A stretch of DNA of 64,000 bases from Alcanivorax sp. (GTDB lineage: Bacteria > Pseudomonadota > Gammaproteobacteria > Pseudomonadales > Alcanivoracaceae). Made by a program: the position numbers and the translations under genes. Location: positions 1-64,000 of the forward strand of contig NZ_NVWY01000007.1 of the NCBI RefSeq assembly GCF_002733835.1, read 5' to 3'. How positions within the stretch are numbered: position 1 is the first letter of the stretch; the number at the start of each line of letters is the position of its first letter. Of the stretch, positions 18,623-26,569 are shown piece after piece. The notes beneath the pieces were generated by a model. It was not told the origin of the DNA. It made no database searches and saw nothing but the letters and a program-made list of their open reading frames with translations.

Positions 18623-18852
18623 CTGCAGGAGCGTCGCTCGCGGCGCGACAGGGCTGGCACCGTGTTTTCTCAAGCCGCTGCTTTAGGAGTTCCTCTCGAG
18701 GGACGAACCCGAGCCCTGGCGAGGGAAAAGGCGAGGCAGGGGTGCCCGCCCGATCACTCTGGAGGTGCCCCGGTTCACAGCAACGACGTTGCTGCCCCTA
18801 CAAGCGTTTTCCACGCTAACGCGTGGTTCGTCCCTCGAGAGGAACTCCTACA
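18623..18852. repeat. Nested cluster of four REP-like elements
   Basis: Two inverted pairs interleave. REP 18682-18708 (TTTAGGAGTTCC... to GACGAAC) and REP 18826-18852 are mirror copies at 26 of 27 positions. Between and around them are a degenerate forward REP at about 18623-18649 (GCAGGAGCG...GCGCGAC) and a reverse REP at about 18773-18802 (GTTCACAGCAACG to CCCCTACA) with its own perfect stem CAGCAAC/GTTGCTG. All share the GTAG-GAG head and GAAC tail. The cluster fills the gap between srkA and sfsA. Confidence 0.75.
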
Positions 18853-19567
18853 ACGCAATCGGCAAGGGTTTTTCCAGTTCGAAACCCTCAGCGGATAACG
18901 CCACCTTCCACGCCAGCACTTCCACCCCTTTCTCCACCGCTTCGCGCAGCAGCTCTCCATAGCGGGCATCAATTTCATCCGCCGGACGAGCGGCCAGCGC
19001 GCCGCTGTGCTGCACACAGAAAAACAGCACCGCCCGCTTACCGGACGCCACCACATCCATCAGCGTCTGCAAATGCTTCTGGCCCCGCTCGGTGACCGAA
19101 TCCGGGAAGGCGATGATGCCGTCGTCCGCATCCTTTGGCCCCGGACCCAGGGTGACGTTTTTCACTTCAATAAAGGTATGCGGATCAGCCCGCTCACCCA
19201 GCGCCAGATCAAAGCGGCTGTCCCGGTATTTCACCTCTCGCTCCACCCCACTGGCTGGATCCAGCACGGGAATCTGCCCGGCCCGCACCGCTTCTTCCAC
19301 CAGCGCATTGGGGCGGGCGGTATTGACCCCGGCCCAGTGGCCGTGAGCCACCTGTAGCGCTTCCAGAGTGTGGCGATATTTGCGTTTGGGGTTGCCGCTG
19401 TCGGAAATCAACGCCTGCTGCGGCTCGCCCAGCACGCAATTTTTCATGGAGCCGGTATTCGGGCAATGCACGGTAACCTCGCTGCCATCGGCGCGGACCA
19501 CATCCGCCATGAACCGTTTATAGCGACGCAATAGCGTCACCGCTTCCAGTGGGGGATCAAAGATCAC
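18848..19567 (-). CDS. sfsA: DNA/RNA nuclease SfsA (sugar fermentation stimulation protein)
   Basis: SfsA family protein of 239 residues, an endonuclease-like fold once thought to be a sugar regulator. Conserved blocks are RRYKRFMADV, HCPNTGSMKNC, RKYRHTLEAL, the DLAL...FIEVKNVTL nuclease core and FPDSVTERGQKHL. The start is GTG, overlapping the stop of the aminotransferase gene (GTGA). The stop codon TAG belongs to the GTAG head of the adjoining REP element, so the REP insertion sets the C-terminus. Confidence 0.94.
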   Translation of the reverse strand: MIFDPPLEAVTLLRRYKRFMADVVRADGSEVTVHCPNTGSMKNCVLGEPQQALISDSGNPKRKYRHTLEALQVAHGHWAGVNTARPNALVEEAVRAGQIPVLDPASGVEREVKYRDSRFDLALGERADPHTFIEVKNVTLGPGPKDADDGIIAFPDSVTERGQKHLQTLMDVVASGKRAVLFFCVQHSGALAARPADEIDARYGELLREAVEKGVEVLAWKVALSAEGFELEKPLPIAL

Positions 19568-20739
19568 AGGGACTCCAGATACTGTTCCAGACGATGCAAG
19601 GCATCCGTCAGCCGCGCCTCACTGCAGGTATAGGCCATGCGCACAAAACGGCGGTGATCGTGGCTTTCACCGAAGTCCAGGCCCGGTGTCATGGCCACCT
19701 TGGCCTTTTCCAGCAGGTCGGCACAAAAGGCAAAGCTGTCGTCGGTGTAATCACTCACATCCGCATAGACATAAAAGGCGCCGTCCGCCTGGGAGACCAC
19801 CGGCAGTTTCAGGTGCGCCAGGCCATTGAGCAAACACTGGCGGCGCCGTGCCAATAGCTGATGACGCTGCTCCAGGATTGTCAGTGTCGGCTCCTGCAGC
19901 GCTGCCAGCGCCCCATGCTGCGCCGGGGTGGATGGCGCCAGAAACAGGTTCTGGGCCAGCCGCTCAATGGCGGGCACCAACGGTTCGGGTGCCACCAGCC
20001 AGCCCAATCGCCAACCGGTCATGCAGAAATACTTGCTGAAGCTGTTGATCACCAGTACCTGGTCTGTGCCGGCCAGCACCGATGAGGCGGGCCGGGTGTA
20101 ACACAGCCCCTGATAGATCTCGTCCACCAGCAAGATGCCGCCCTTGTCTACGGCACCGCGGGCCAGCTGCTGCAAGGTCTCTACCGGCAGCATATTGCCG
20201 GTGGGGTTGTCCGGGCTGGCAACCATGACTACCCGGGTATTGGCTTGCCAGGCATCCAGAAACGCCACCGGGTCCACGTTGAAATGGGAATCTGCCTGCA
20301 GCGCCACCGGTTGCGGCTCGCCGCCGACCAAACGCACAAATTGCCGGTTACAGGGGTAACCGGGGTCCGTGAGCAGCACGCCGTCACCGGGATTGAGCAG
20401 CGCCGCCAACGCCAGCTGCAAGGCCCCGGAGGCTCCGGGCGTCACCACCACTTGGGCAGGGCTAACCTTCGCAGCGAAGCGATTCTGGTAATCCTCGGCA
20501 ATGGCTTCACGCAGTGCCGGCAACCCCGCAGCAGGGGTATAGCCGGTATGCCCGTGAGCGACCGCGTCCTGTATCGCCGCCAGCACCGGCTCGGGAGTGG
20601 CAAAATCCGGCTCACCCACTTCCAGGTGAATCACATCATGGCCTTGAGCAGACAATGCCTGCGCACGCTCCAATAGCGCCATCACATGAAACGGCGGAAT
20701 GCGTCGGGCGAAATCGGACAAACTGGGTGTCATGATCAT
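19564..20739 (-). CDS. Class I/II pyridoxal-phosphate aminotransferase
   Basis: Fold-type I aminotransferase of 391 residues. Visible features are the substrate loop VGEPDFATPEPVL, the DNPTGN motif, DEIYQGL and the PLP lysine in NSFSKYFCMTGWRLGW, with the late substrate Arg in RRFVRMAY. Family members act on alanine, aspartate or aromatic substrates; the exact one is not clear. Two starts, ATG 20739 or 20733, share the GAGGGAG binding site. It overlaps sfsA by 4 bases and is divergent from dksA. Confidence 0.88.
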   Translation of the reverse strand: MIMTPSLSDFARRIPPFHVMALLERAQALSAQGHDVIHLEVGEPDFATPEPVLAAIQDAVAHGHTGYTPAAGLPALREAIAEDYQNRFAAKVSPAQVVVTPGASGALQLALAALLNPGDGVLLTDPGYPCNRQFVRLVGGEPQPVALQADSHFNVDPVAFLDAWQANTRVVMVASPDNPTGNMLPVETLQQLARGAVDKGGILLVDEIYQGLCYTRPASSVLAGTDQVLVINSFSKYFCMTGWRLGWLVAPEPLVPAIERLAQNLFLAPSTPAQHGALAALQEPTLTILEQRHQLLARRRQCLLNGLAHLKLPVVSQADGAFYVYADVSDYTDDSFAFCADLLEKAKVAMTPGLDFGESHDHRRFVRMAYTCSEARLTDALHRLEQYLESL

Positions 20740-20880
20740 GCTCCCTCGAAAATGCGTGACTTACGGTACAACAACCGCCCCGCTTCATCTGCTACCCCGG
20801 TCGGGCCCACGCAACAGGGTCAAAACACAGGAAAAGGCGACCTGTCACAAGATTCCCCTTTTCTGTTGCGCCTGCATGGC

Positions 20881-20886
20881 TATAAT
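20881..20886 (+). promoter_or_regulatory. -10 element of a probable dksA promoter
   Basis: A perfect TATAAT stands in the gap between the aminotransferase gene and dksA. The -35 region is poor (TTTTCT-like at 16 bases), so an activator or UP contact may be needed. It would give a leader of about 178 bases before dksA; I see no gene or clear riboswitch fold in that leader (20893-21070). Confidence 0.45.
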
Positions 20887-21070
20887 CGGCCAGATTTTCA
20901 CCAACCATGGTCAGAAAATGTCCAGCGGCCCGCTGATTGGTGACAACCCTTGCCCAGACGGGGTAAGGTCGAAGATTACATTATGCCCGGGCCTGGCGAT
21001 ATCAGGCCGGCACCCAAGGATTGCGGGTTACCGATAGAGAGTCGCGAAGATGCTAAGGGAGTTAATCAAC

Positions 21071-22237
21071 ATGGCCACCGGCAAGAAAAAAGCCCCCAAG
21101 AAGGCGGCTAAAAAACAAACCTCCGGTTCTGCCTCCAGCAGCAAGAAAGCCTCGGCATCAACAAAGGCTGCGCCCAAAAAAGCCGCGGCTAAAAAGGCAG
21201 CTCCGGCTGCAAAAAAAGCCGTAGCGAAAAAAACCGCAGCCAAAAAGACTCCGGCCAAGCCGGCAGCAAAGGCCGCCACAAAAAAAGCCCCCGCAAAAAA
21301 AGCGGTAGCCAAGAAAGCCGCCGTAAAAAAAGCACCGGCCAAGAAAGCTCCGGCGCCCAAGGCCTCCGCGAAAAAAGCCCCGGTTAAAAAGACCGCTGCC
21401 AAACCCGCAGTGAAAGCTGCACCTAAGAAAGCAGCGCCCAAAAAGGCCGTAGCGAAGAAGCCCGCAGCCAGCAAAACAGCCAGTAAGGCAACCGCTACGC
21501 CCAAAGCAACAACACCCAAAAAAGCGGCCACCAAGAAAGCCGCTGCGCCAAAGGCACCAGCAAAAGCTGCGGCTAGCAAGCCCCAGCCCAAGCCAGCGCC
21601 CAAGACTTCGGCAAAGAAAGCCGCTTCCAGAAAGGCTCCAGCAGCACCAAGAACGAAATTACCGGCCTCAGGCAAGGCCACCGCAGCGGCCCGTGCGGCC
21701 GCAAACACAGGTTCTGCACGGACTGCAACTGCCGGCAAAAGGACTTCGCCGAGCCGTTCCCCCTCTTCTGCTCAGGTAAATCCGAAAGTGAAAAAGAAAA
21801 GCACCAGTTCCTCCGCATCACAGGCCCAGGTTCACGGCTTCAAGCCTTACCAGCCCGGCCCTGACGAGGAATACATGAATGAAGCGCAACGCGACCACTT
21901 CCGCAATATCCTGCTGGCCTGGCGCCAGGAGCTAATGGAAGAAGCGGACCGCACCATGCACCACCTGCAGGACGAGCAGGCCAACCTTCCCGACCCGGCC
22001 GACCGCGCCACCCAGGAAGAAGAATTCGCTCTGGAACTGCGCACCCGCGACCGTGAGCGCAAGCTGCTCAAGAAAATCGAGAAGACCCTCGATCTGGTGG
22101 GCAAGGACGATTACGGCTTCTGCGAAGCCTGTGGCGTAGAAATCGGCATCCGCCGCCTGGAAGCTCGCCCCACTGCGGAAATGTGCATCGACTGCAAAGA
22201 GCTCGCTGAAATCAAGGAAAAGCAGCTGGCAGGTTAA
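21071..22237 (+). CDS. dksA: DksA with a long histone-H1-like Lys/Ala N-terminal domain
   Basis: RNA polymerase secondary-channel factor that, with ppGpp, controls rRNA promoters. The last 134 residues (about 255-388) are a complete DksA: coiled coil with the tip motif DPADRA, then a four-cysteine zinc finger CEACG...CIDC. In front lies a 254-residue tail of Ala, Lys and Pro in [10 protein letters not shown]-type runs, like histone H1 or AlgP. Ordinary DksA is about 150 residues. The ATG at 21071 follows GGGAG; an ATG at 21050 would add seven residues. A terminator and heptad element follow. Confidence 0.9.
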   Translation: MATGKKKAPKKAAKKQTSGSASSSKKASASTKAAPKKAAAKKAAPAAKKAVAKKTAAKKTPAKPAAKAATKKAPAKKAVAKKAAVKKAPAKKAPAPKASAKKAPVKKTAAKPAVKAAPKKAAPKKAVAKKPAASKTASKATATPKATTPKKAATKKAAAPKAPAKAAASKPQPKPAPKTSAKKAASRKAPAAPRTKLPASGKATAAARAAANTGSARTATAGKRTSPSRSPSSAQVNPKVKKKSTSSSASQAQVHGFKPYQPGPDEEYMNEAQRDHFRNILLAWRQELMEEADRTMHHLQDEQANLPDPADRATQEEEFALELRTRDRERKLLKKIEKTLDLVGKDDYGFCEACGVEIGIRRLEARPTAEMCIDCKELAEIKEKQLAG

Positions 22238-22242
22238 CGTCA

Positions 22243-22352
22243 GTTGACAGTGTACAGTTGATAGTTGACAGCTAACGGGGCGTTTTACGCCCCGTTTTGC
22301 TGAATCTAGAAACTGTCTTTTCGCTGTCAATTGTCAACTGTCCACTGTCAAC
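22243..22352. repeat. Heptad-periodic inverted repeat around the dksA terminator
   Basis: The arms 22243-22272 and 22323-22352 match in inverted orientation at 27 of 30 positions. Each reads as 7-bp units, GTTGACA and GTGGACA types. A separate GC hairpin terminator lies between them. The right arm ends one base before the gluQ start codon. Confidence 0.85.
22274..22298 (+). terminator. Intrinsic terminator of dksA
   Basis: A 9-bp perfect stem AACGGGGCG / CGCCCCGTT with loop TTTTA is followed by TTTT. It sits inside the heptad inverted repeat and should end dksA transcripts before gluQ. Confidence 0.85.
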
Positions 22353-22353
22353 C

Positions 22354-23232
22354 ATGTTCTATCGCGGACGTTTCGCCCCAACGCCCTCCGGCCCGTTGCA
22401 CTTCGGCTCACTGGTGGCGGCCCTGGCCAGCTGGCTGGACGCTCGCCATCAAGGCGGGCAGTGGCTGGTTCGCATTGACGATCTCGATCCTCCCCGGGAG
22501 ATGCCGGGTGCCGCGGATCATATTCTGGCGCAACTGGAGGCGTTCGGCCTGCACTGGGACGAAACCGTGCGTTACCAGAGCCGGCGCGGCGAGGCCTACC
22601 AGGCAGCAGTGACACAGTTGCTCGACACCGGCCACGCCTTTCACTGCCGCATGACCCGCAAGGAACTGGCCACCCTGGACCACTGCCATCCCGGCATCGC
22701 CGCCGCCGTTCCCGCCGGCAGCGACACAGCGATTCGCCTGCATGTGCCAGACCGGCAGCTCTGTTACCCCGATGGCATCCAAGGACAAGTCTGCAATAAC
22801 CTCCACCGTGATGGTGGCGCCTTCGTAATACGCCGCCGCGACGGCCTGTTCGGTTACCAGCTGGCCTGCGCCCTGGATGATGCCGATGACAACATTACCC
22901 ATGTACTGCGCGGTGCCGATCTGCTTGATTCCACTCTGCGTCAGCGCTGGCTGCTGGAATGCCTGGGTCGGCCAGTGCCGGATTATGCCCACCTGCCGGT
23001 GGTAATGAATGGTCGTGATACCAAGCTGTCCAAATCCAGTGGTAGCGAAGCGCTGGACCCTGCTCGGGCCAGCCAGCTACTCGCCGCCGCATTTAGCTGC
23101 ATGGGCCTGCAGCTCCCCATCGATATGCATGGAGCCAGCCCCACAACCATGCTGGCATGGGCGAAAGCCCATTACCCCGAACACCAGTGGCCACCCGGCC
23201 GCCAACAACCGTTACCGGCATCTTCCTTGTAA
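22354..23232 (+). CDS. gluQ: Glutamyl-Q tRNA(Asp) synthetase
   Basis: Truncated GluRS paralogue of 292 residues that glutamylates queuosine at position 34 of tRNA-Asp. The HIGH-type motif (GRFAPTPSGPLHFGS) is at about 5-19 and the KMSKS equivalent is DTKLSKSSG; the anticodon-binding domain is absent, as usual for the family. The dksA-gluQ order matches many gammaproteobacteria. The start at 22354 gives the correct N-terminus, yet no Shine-Dalgarno is present because the heptad repeat arm reaches to the codon. Confidence 0.95.
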   Translation: MFYRGRFAPTPSGPLHFGSLVAALASWLDARHQGGQWLVRIDDLDPPREMPGAADHILAQLEAFGLHWDETVRYQSRRGEAYQAAVTQLLDTGHAFHCRMTRKELATLDHCHPGIAAAVPAGSDTAIRLHVPDRQLCYPDGIQGQVCNNLHRDGGAFVIRRRDGLFGYQLACALDDADDNITHVLRGADLLDSTLRQRWLLECLGRPVPDYAHLPVVMNGRDTKLSKSSGSEALDPARASQLLAAAFSCMGLQLPIDMHGASPTTMLAWAKAHYPEHQWPPGRQQPLPASSL

Positions 23233-23273
23233 GATTGCTGAAATCATCTCGTCAATCAATTCTTAACCTTTTT

Positions 23274-23300
23274 GTTCGCGGCTCAAGCGCCACTCCTACC
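23274..23300. repeat. Solitary REP element
   Basis: GTTCGCGGCTCAAGC to CACTCCTACC has the same orientation and ends as the second REP of the 12.6-kb REPIN, with an imperfect stem. It is a single copy in the gap after gluQ. Confidence 0.7.
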
Positions 23301-23321
23301 CACAAAACGTGCTTTTCGCCT

Positions 23322-23357
23322 TTCGCTGTCAACTTTCAACTATCCACTGTCCACTTT
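23322..23357. repeat. Single-arm heptad repeat
   Basis: Consecutive 7-bp units CTGTCAA, CTTTCAA, CTATCCA, CTGTCCA and CTTTGCG. The same words occur in the arms at 22.3 kb and 63.4 kb. No mirrored partner is seen nearby. The rest of the gap 23233-23424 holds a REP and no clear promoter. Confidence 0.7.
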
Positions 23358-23424
23358 GCGTTCCCGCTTTTACACGCCTCCCCCACCTGACGTATGCTCT
23401 TGCACCAGAGGGCCTTAACCACCT

Positions 23425-23601
23425 ATGTATACTGATCGCCTGCTTATTATTTTTATTCTCGGCACCTACTTGCTGTCCCCTGCCATTATTGACTGGTGGA
23501 GTGAAGGTGGCCGCGCCTGGTATCGGCCCTACCTGATCTGGCTGGGCCTGATCGCGCTGAGCTACTGGATTGCCAAGAGCAAGGATGTCGATGGTCTATA
23601 G
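23425..23601 (+). CDS. cbrX: Small membrane protein, CbrX-like
   Basis: Small protein of 58 residues with two hydrophobic segments (about 5-22 and 36-50) rich in Trp and Tyr, ending KSKDVDGL. It directly precedes cbrA and its end overlaps the cbrA start by 17 bases. In Pseudomonas a small hydrophobic frame called cbrX has the same position and couples translation to cbrA; identity here rests on position, size and character. The ribosome binding site is poor (GAGGG about 12 bases away). Confidence 0.7.
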   Translation: MYTDRLLIIFILGTYLLSPAIIDWWSEGGRAWYRPYLIWLGLIALSYWIAKSKDVDGL

Positions 23602-26533
23602 TGTCAGCGACCTCATCCTGATTGCCTGTGGCTACCTGTTTTTTCTTTTCATGGTGGCCTGGATCACCGAACGCGGCTGGTTACCCGCAAGACTGGTGCG
23701 ACACCCGGCGGTATATGTGTTCTCACTCGGGGTCTATGCCAGCGCCTGGGCGGTATACGGCTCGGTGGGGTACGCCTATCAGTACGGCTATAATTTTCTG
23801 TCCTACTTTCTCGGCATATCAGGCGTGTTCCTGCTCGCGCCGATTCTGCTGGCGCCCATCCTGCGCCTGACCACCACCTACCAGTTAAGCTCCCTGGCGG
23901 ATTTGTTTGCCTTCCGCTATCGCAGCCGTCTGGCTGGCGCCATGACCACCATCATCATGCTCATCGGGGTGCTGCCGCTGCTGGCGCTGCAATTAAAAGC
24001 CGTCGCCGAGTCCATCCAGATTCTCAGCGGCACCGCCGACCCCCGCGACCTGGCCGCCGGCTTCTGCCTGATGATGGTGATCTTCGCCATCCTGTTCGGC
24101 GCCCGCCATGCCACCGCCCGGGAGAAACACGAAGGACTGGTGGTGGCCATCGCCATGGAGTCACTGATCAAGCTGCTGGCTTTCGGGGCCGTGGCCCTGC
24201 TGGGCCTGTATGGCGTTTTTGATGGCCCGGAAAGCCTGGGAAATTGGCTAGACGACCACCCGGAAATGCTCTCGCGGCTCTATTACCCGCTACAGGATGG
24301 CACCTGGCACTCCATGATCATGGCATTCTTCGTGTCCGCCGTGGTGCTGCCACACATGTTCTACATGGCGTTCACCGAAAACCTGAACCCCCGCGCCCTG
24401 ATCACCGCCAGCTGGGCACTGCCGCTGATGTTCCTGGTCATGGCCCTGTGCGTGCCGGTTATCCTGTGGGCTGCTGCCGCCAGTAACGCCCCCACGTCGC
24501 CGGACTACTATGCGCTGGGCATTGGCATGGTCACCGGCGGGCACGGCGCCATCCTCGGCTATATTGCCGGTCTGGCCGGTGCCAGCGGCATGCTGATTGT
24601 GGCGACCCTGGCCTTGTCCGGCATGTGCCTGAATCATCTGGTACTGCCTGCCAGCCCGTTGCATCAGGGCAAAAACCTCTACCGCAACCTGCTGTGGACC
24701 CGGCGTATTCTGATCGCCGCCATCCTTGCCCTGGCCTATCTGTTCTATCGCTTCACCGGCACCGAGCACACCCTGGTAGAACTGGGCGTGCTGTCTTTCG
24801 TGGCCACGCTGCAATTTGTTCCCGGGCTGATCGGCGCCCTGTTCTGGCCCTCCGGCAACCGCAATGGTCTGTTCGCCGGTCTCGTCGTGGGTTTCCTGTT
24901 GTGGCTGCTATTACTGCTGCTCCCCATCACCTACCCGCAATGGCAATTTCAGGGCTTGATGGAATTGCTGGGCATGCGATTCCAGACCGGCGCCAGCCAA
25001 TGGCACCACGTGGCCATCGCGTCAGTCACCGCCAACACCTTGATCTACGCCATCGTCTCCATTGTCACGCCCATGTCCCGCGCCGAACAGAACGCGGCGC
25101 AAGCCTGCGCAGTGGACAGTTTGCGCCGCCCCTATCGCTGGGAACTGGAAGCCAAGAGTGTAGATGATTTCATTGATGCGCTGACCCAGCCCCTGGGGCC
25201 GATTACCGCTACCCGGGAAGTGGAAATGGCGCTGCGGGATTTACGTCTGCCACGCACCGAAACCCGGCCCTACGCCCTGCGGCGTTTGCGCGACCAGCTG
25301 GAGACCAACCTGTCAGGCCTGCTGGGGCCGTCGGTTTCCCATCAGTTGATGGACGATCACCTGCCTTACTTGCCTGAAGAGGAACAAAGCTCCAGCGAAG
25401 ACATCCAGTTTATCGAATCACGACTGGAGCAATACCGCGACCGGCTCTCCGGGCTGGCCGCAGAGCTGGACGGCCTGCGACGCTTCCACCGCCAGACCTT
25501 GCTGGAACTGCCCATGGGGGTCATTTCCCTGGGCGCCGACCGGGAAATCATTGGCTGGAACCGGGCCATGGAAGAACTCACCGGCATCACCGCCGCCGAC
25601 ACCATCGGCTCCCGGCTGGCGGATCTGGACCCGCCCTGGGGCGATTTCCTGACGCAGTTCAGCCACGACGACAACCCGCACCAGCCACAACAATCGCTGG
25701 AAGTGGACCGGCAGACTCGCTGGCTCAGCCTGCATAAATCCGAAGTGCTGGGCACCGGCACCTCGGAGCAGGCTGGCGGGCAGGTAGTGGTGATTGAAGA
25801 CATTACTGAACTGCGCCACATGGAAGCGCACCTGGCCCACAATGAGCGGCTCGCCTCCATCGGCCGGCTCGCCGCCGGGGTAGCCCACGAGATTGGCAAC
25901 CCGGTGACCGCCATCGCTTGCCTGGCACAAAACCTGGACAGCGAAACCGATGCAGAGGAACAGCTGGAATCCAGCCAGCAGATCCTTGAACAGACTCGCC
26001 GCATCACCCGCATCGTGGAATCGCTGGTGACTTTCAGCCATTCCGGCGGCATCAAACATAGCCAGCATGTGCCCGTGAATATCCGCGACACCGTGGACGA
26101 AGCCGTATCCCTGCTACTGCTCGACCCGGACCACCGCCAGCAACCCTTCAATAACCAGTGCGAACCGGAACACTGGGTGCAAGGCGACCCACAACGCCTG
26201 CTGCAGGTCTTCATCAACCTGCTGGGCAATGCCGCCGACGCCAGTGCCGACAAACAGCCGGTCATTATTCGCTGCGAAGCCGCCGATGAGGTGCTGGATG
26301 TGATTGTGGAGGATCAGGGCCACGGCATCCCCGATGAACTGCGCGACGCCCTGTTTGAACCCTTTGTCACCAGTAAGCCACCGGGGCGGGGAACAGGCCT
26401 TGGGTTAGCGCTGGTTTACAGTATTATCGAAGAACACCTGGGCGCGATTCGAGTGGAGAGCCCGATCACCGAACAGGGCGGCACCCGGTTTATTATTCGG
26501 CTTCCCATGCACGCCCCAACATCCGGTGTGTAA
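23585..26533 (+). CDS. cbrA: Sensor histidine kinase CbrA with SLC5 transporter domain
   Basis: Membrane sensor of 982 residues for the CbrAB carbon/nitrogen balance system. The N-terminal half (about 1-480) is a sodium:solute symporter-like domain with some 13 helices. Then come a linker, a PAS domain (about 635-745, LPMGVISLGADREIIGWNRAMEEL), a HisKA box with the phospho-His in VAHEIGNPV (about 769) and a HATPase with GRGTGLGLAL. The ATG at 23585 (or 23591) overlaps cbrX. cbrB follows after 36 bases. Confidence 0.92.
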   Translation: MSMVYSVSDLILIACGYLFFLFMVAWITERGWLPARLVRHPAVYVFSLGVYASAWAVYGSVGYAYQYGYNFLSYFLGISGVFLLAPILLAPILRLTTTYQLSSLADLFAFRYRSRLAGAMTTIIMLIGVLPLLALQLKAVAESIQILSGTADPRDLAAGFCLMMVIFAILFGARHATAREKHEGLVVAIAMESLIKLLAFGAVALLGLYGVFDGPESLGNWLDDHPEMLSRLYYPLQDGTWHSMIMAFFVSAVVLPHMFYMAFTENLNPRALITASWALPLMFLVMALCVPVILWAAAASNAPTSPDYYALGIGMVTGGHGAILGYIAGLAGASGMLIVATLALSGMCLNHLVLPASPLHQGKNLYRNLLWTRRILIAAILALAYLFYRFTGTEHTLVELGVLSFVATLQFVPGLIGALFWPSGNRNGLFAGLVVGFLLWLLLLLLPITYPQWQFQGLMELLGMRFQTGASQWHHVAIASVTANTLIYAIVSIVTPMSRAEQNAAQACAVDSLRRPYRWELEAKSVDDFIDALTQPLGPITATREVEMALRDLRLPRTETRPYALRRLRDQLETNLSGLLGPSVSHQLMDDHLPYLPEEEQSSSEDIQFIESRLEQYRDRLSGLAAELDGLRRFHRQTLLELPMGVISLGADREIIGWNRAMEELTGITAADTIGSRLADLDPPWGDFLTQFSHDDNPHQPQQSLEVDRQTRWLSLHKSEVLGTGTSEQAGGQVVVIEDITELRHMEAHLAHNERLASIGRLAAGVAHEIGNPVTAIACLAQNLDSETDAEEQLESSQQILEQTRRITRIVESLVTFSHSGGIKHSQHVPVNIRDTVDEAVSLLLLDPDHRQQPFNNQCEPEHWVQGDPQRLLQVFINLLGNAADASADKQPVIIRCEAADEVLDVIVEDQGHGIPDELRDALFEPFVTSKPPGRGTGLGLALVYSIIEEHLGAIRVESPITEQGGTRFIIRLPMHAPTSGV

Positions 26534-26569
26534 TGCGCCATTGAAAGACAGGACAGGATCAAGTCATTC

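Noticed and set aside
21080-21780. Low-complexity Lys/Ala stretch considered as a separate histone-like gene before dksA
   Set aside because: It is in one continuous frame with the DksA core, with no stop and no clear internal start, so it is treated as one protein.
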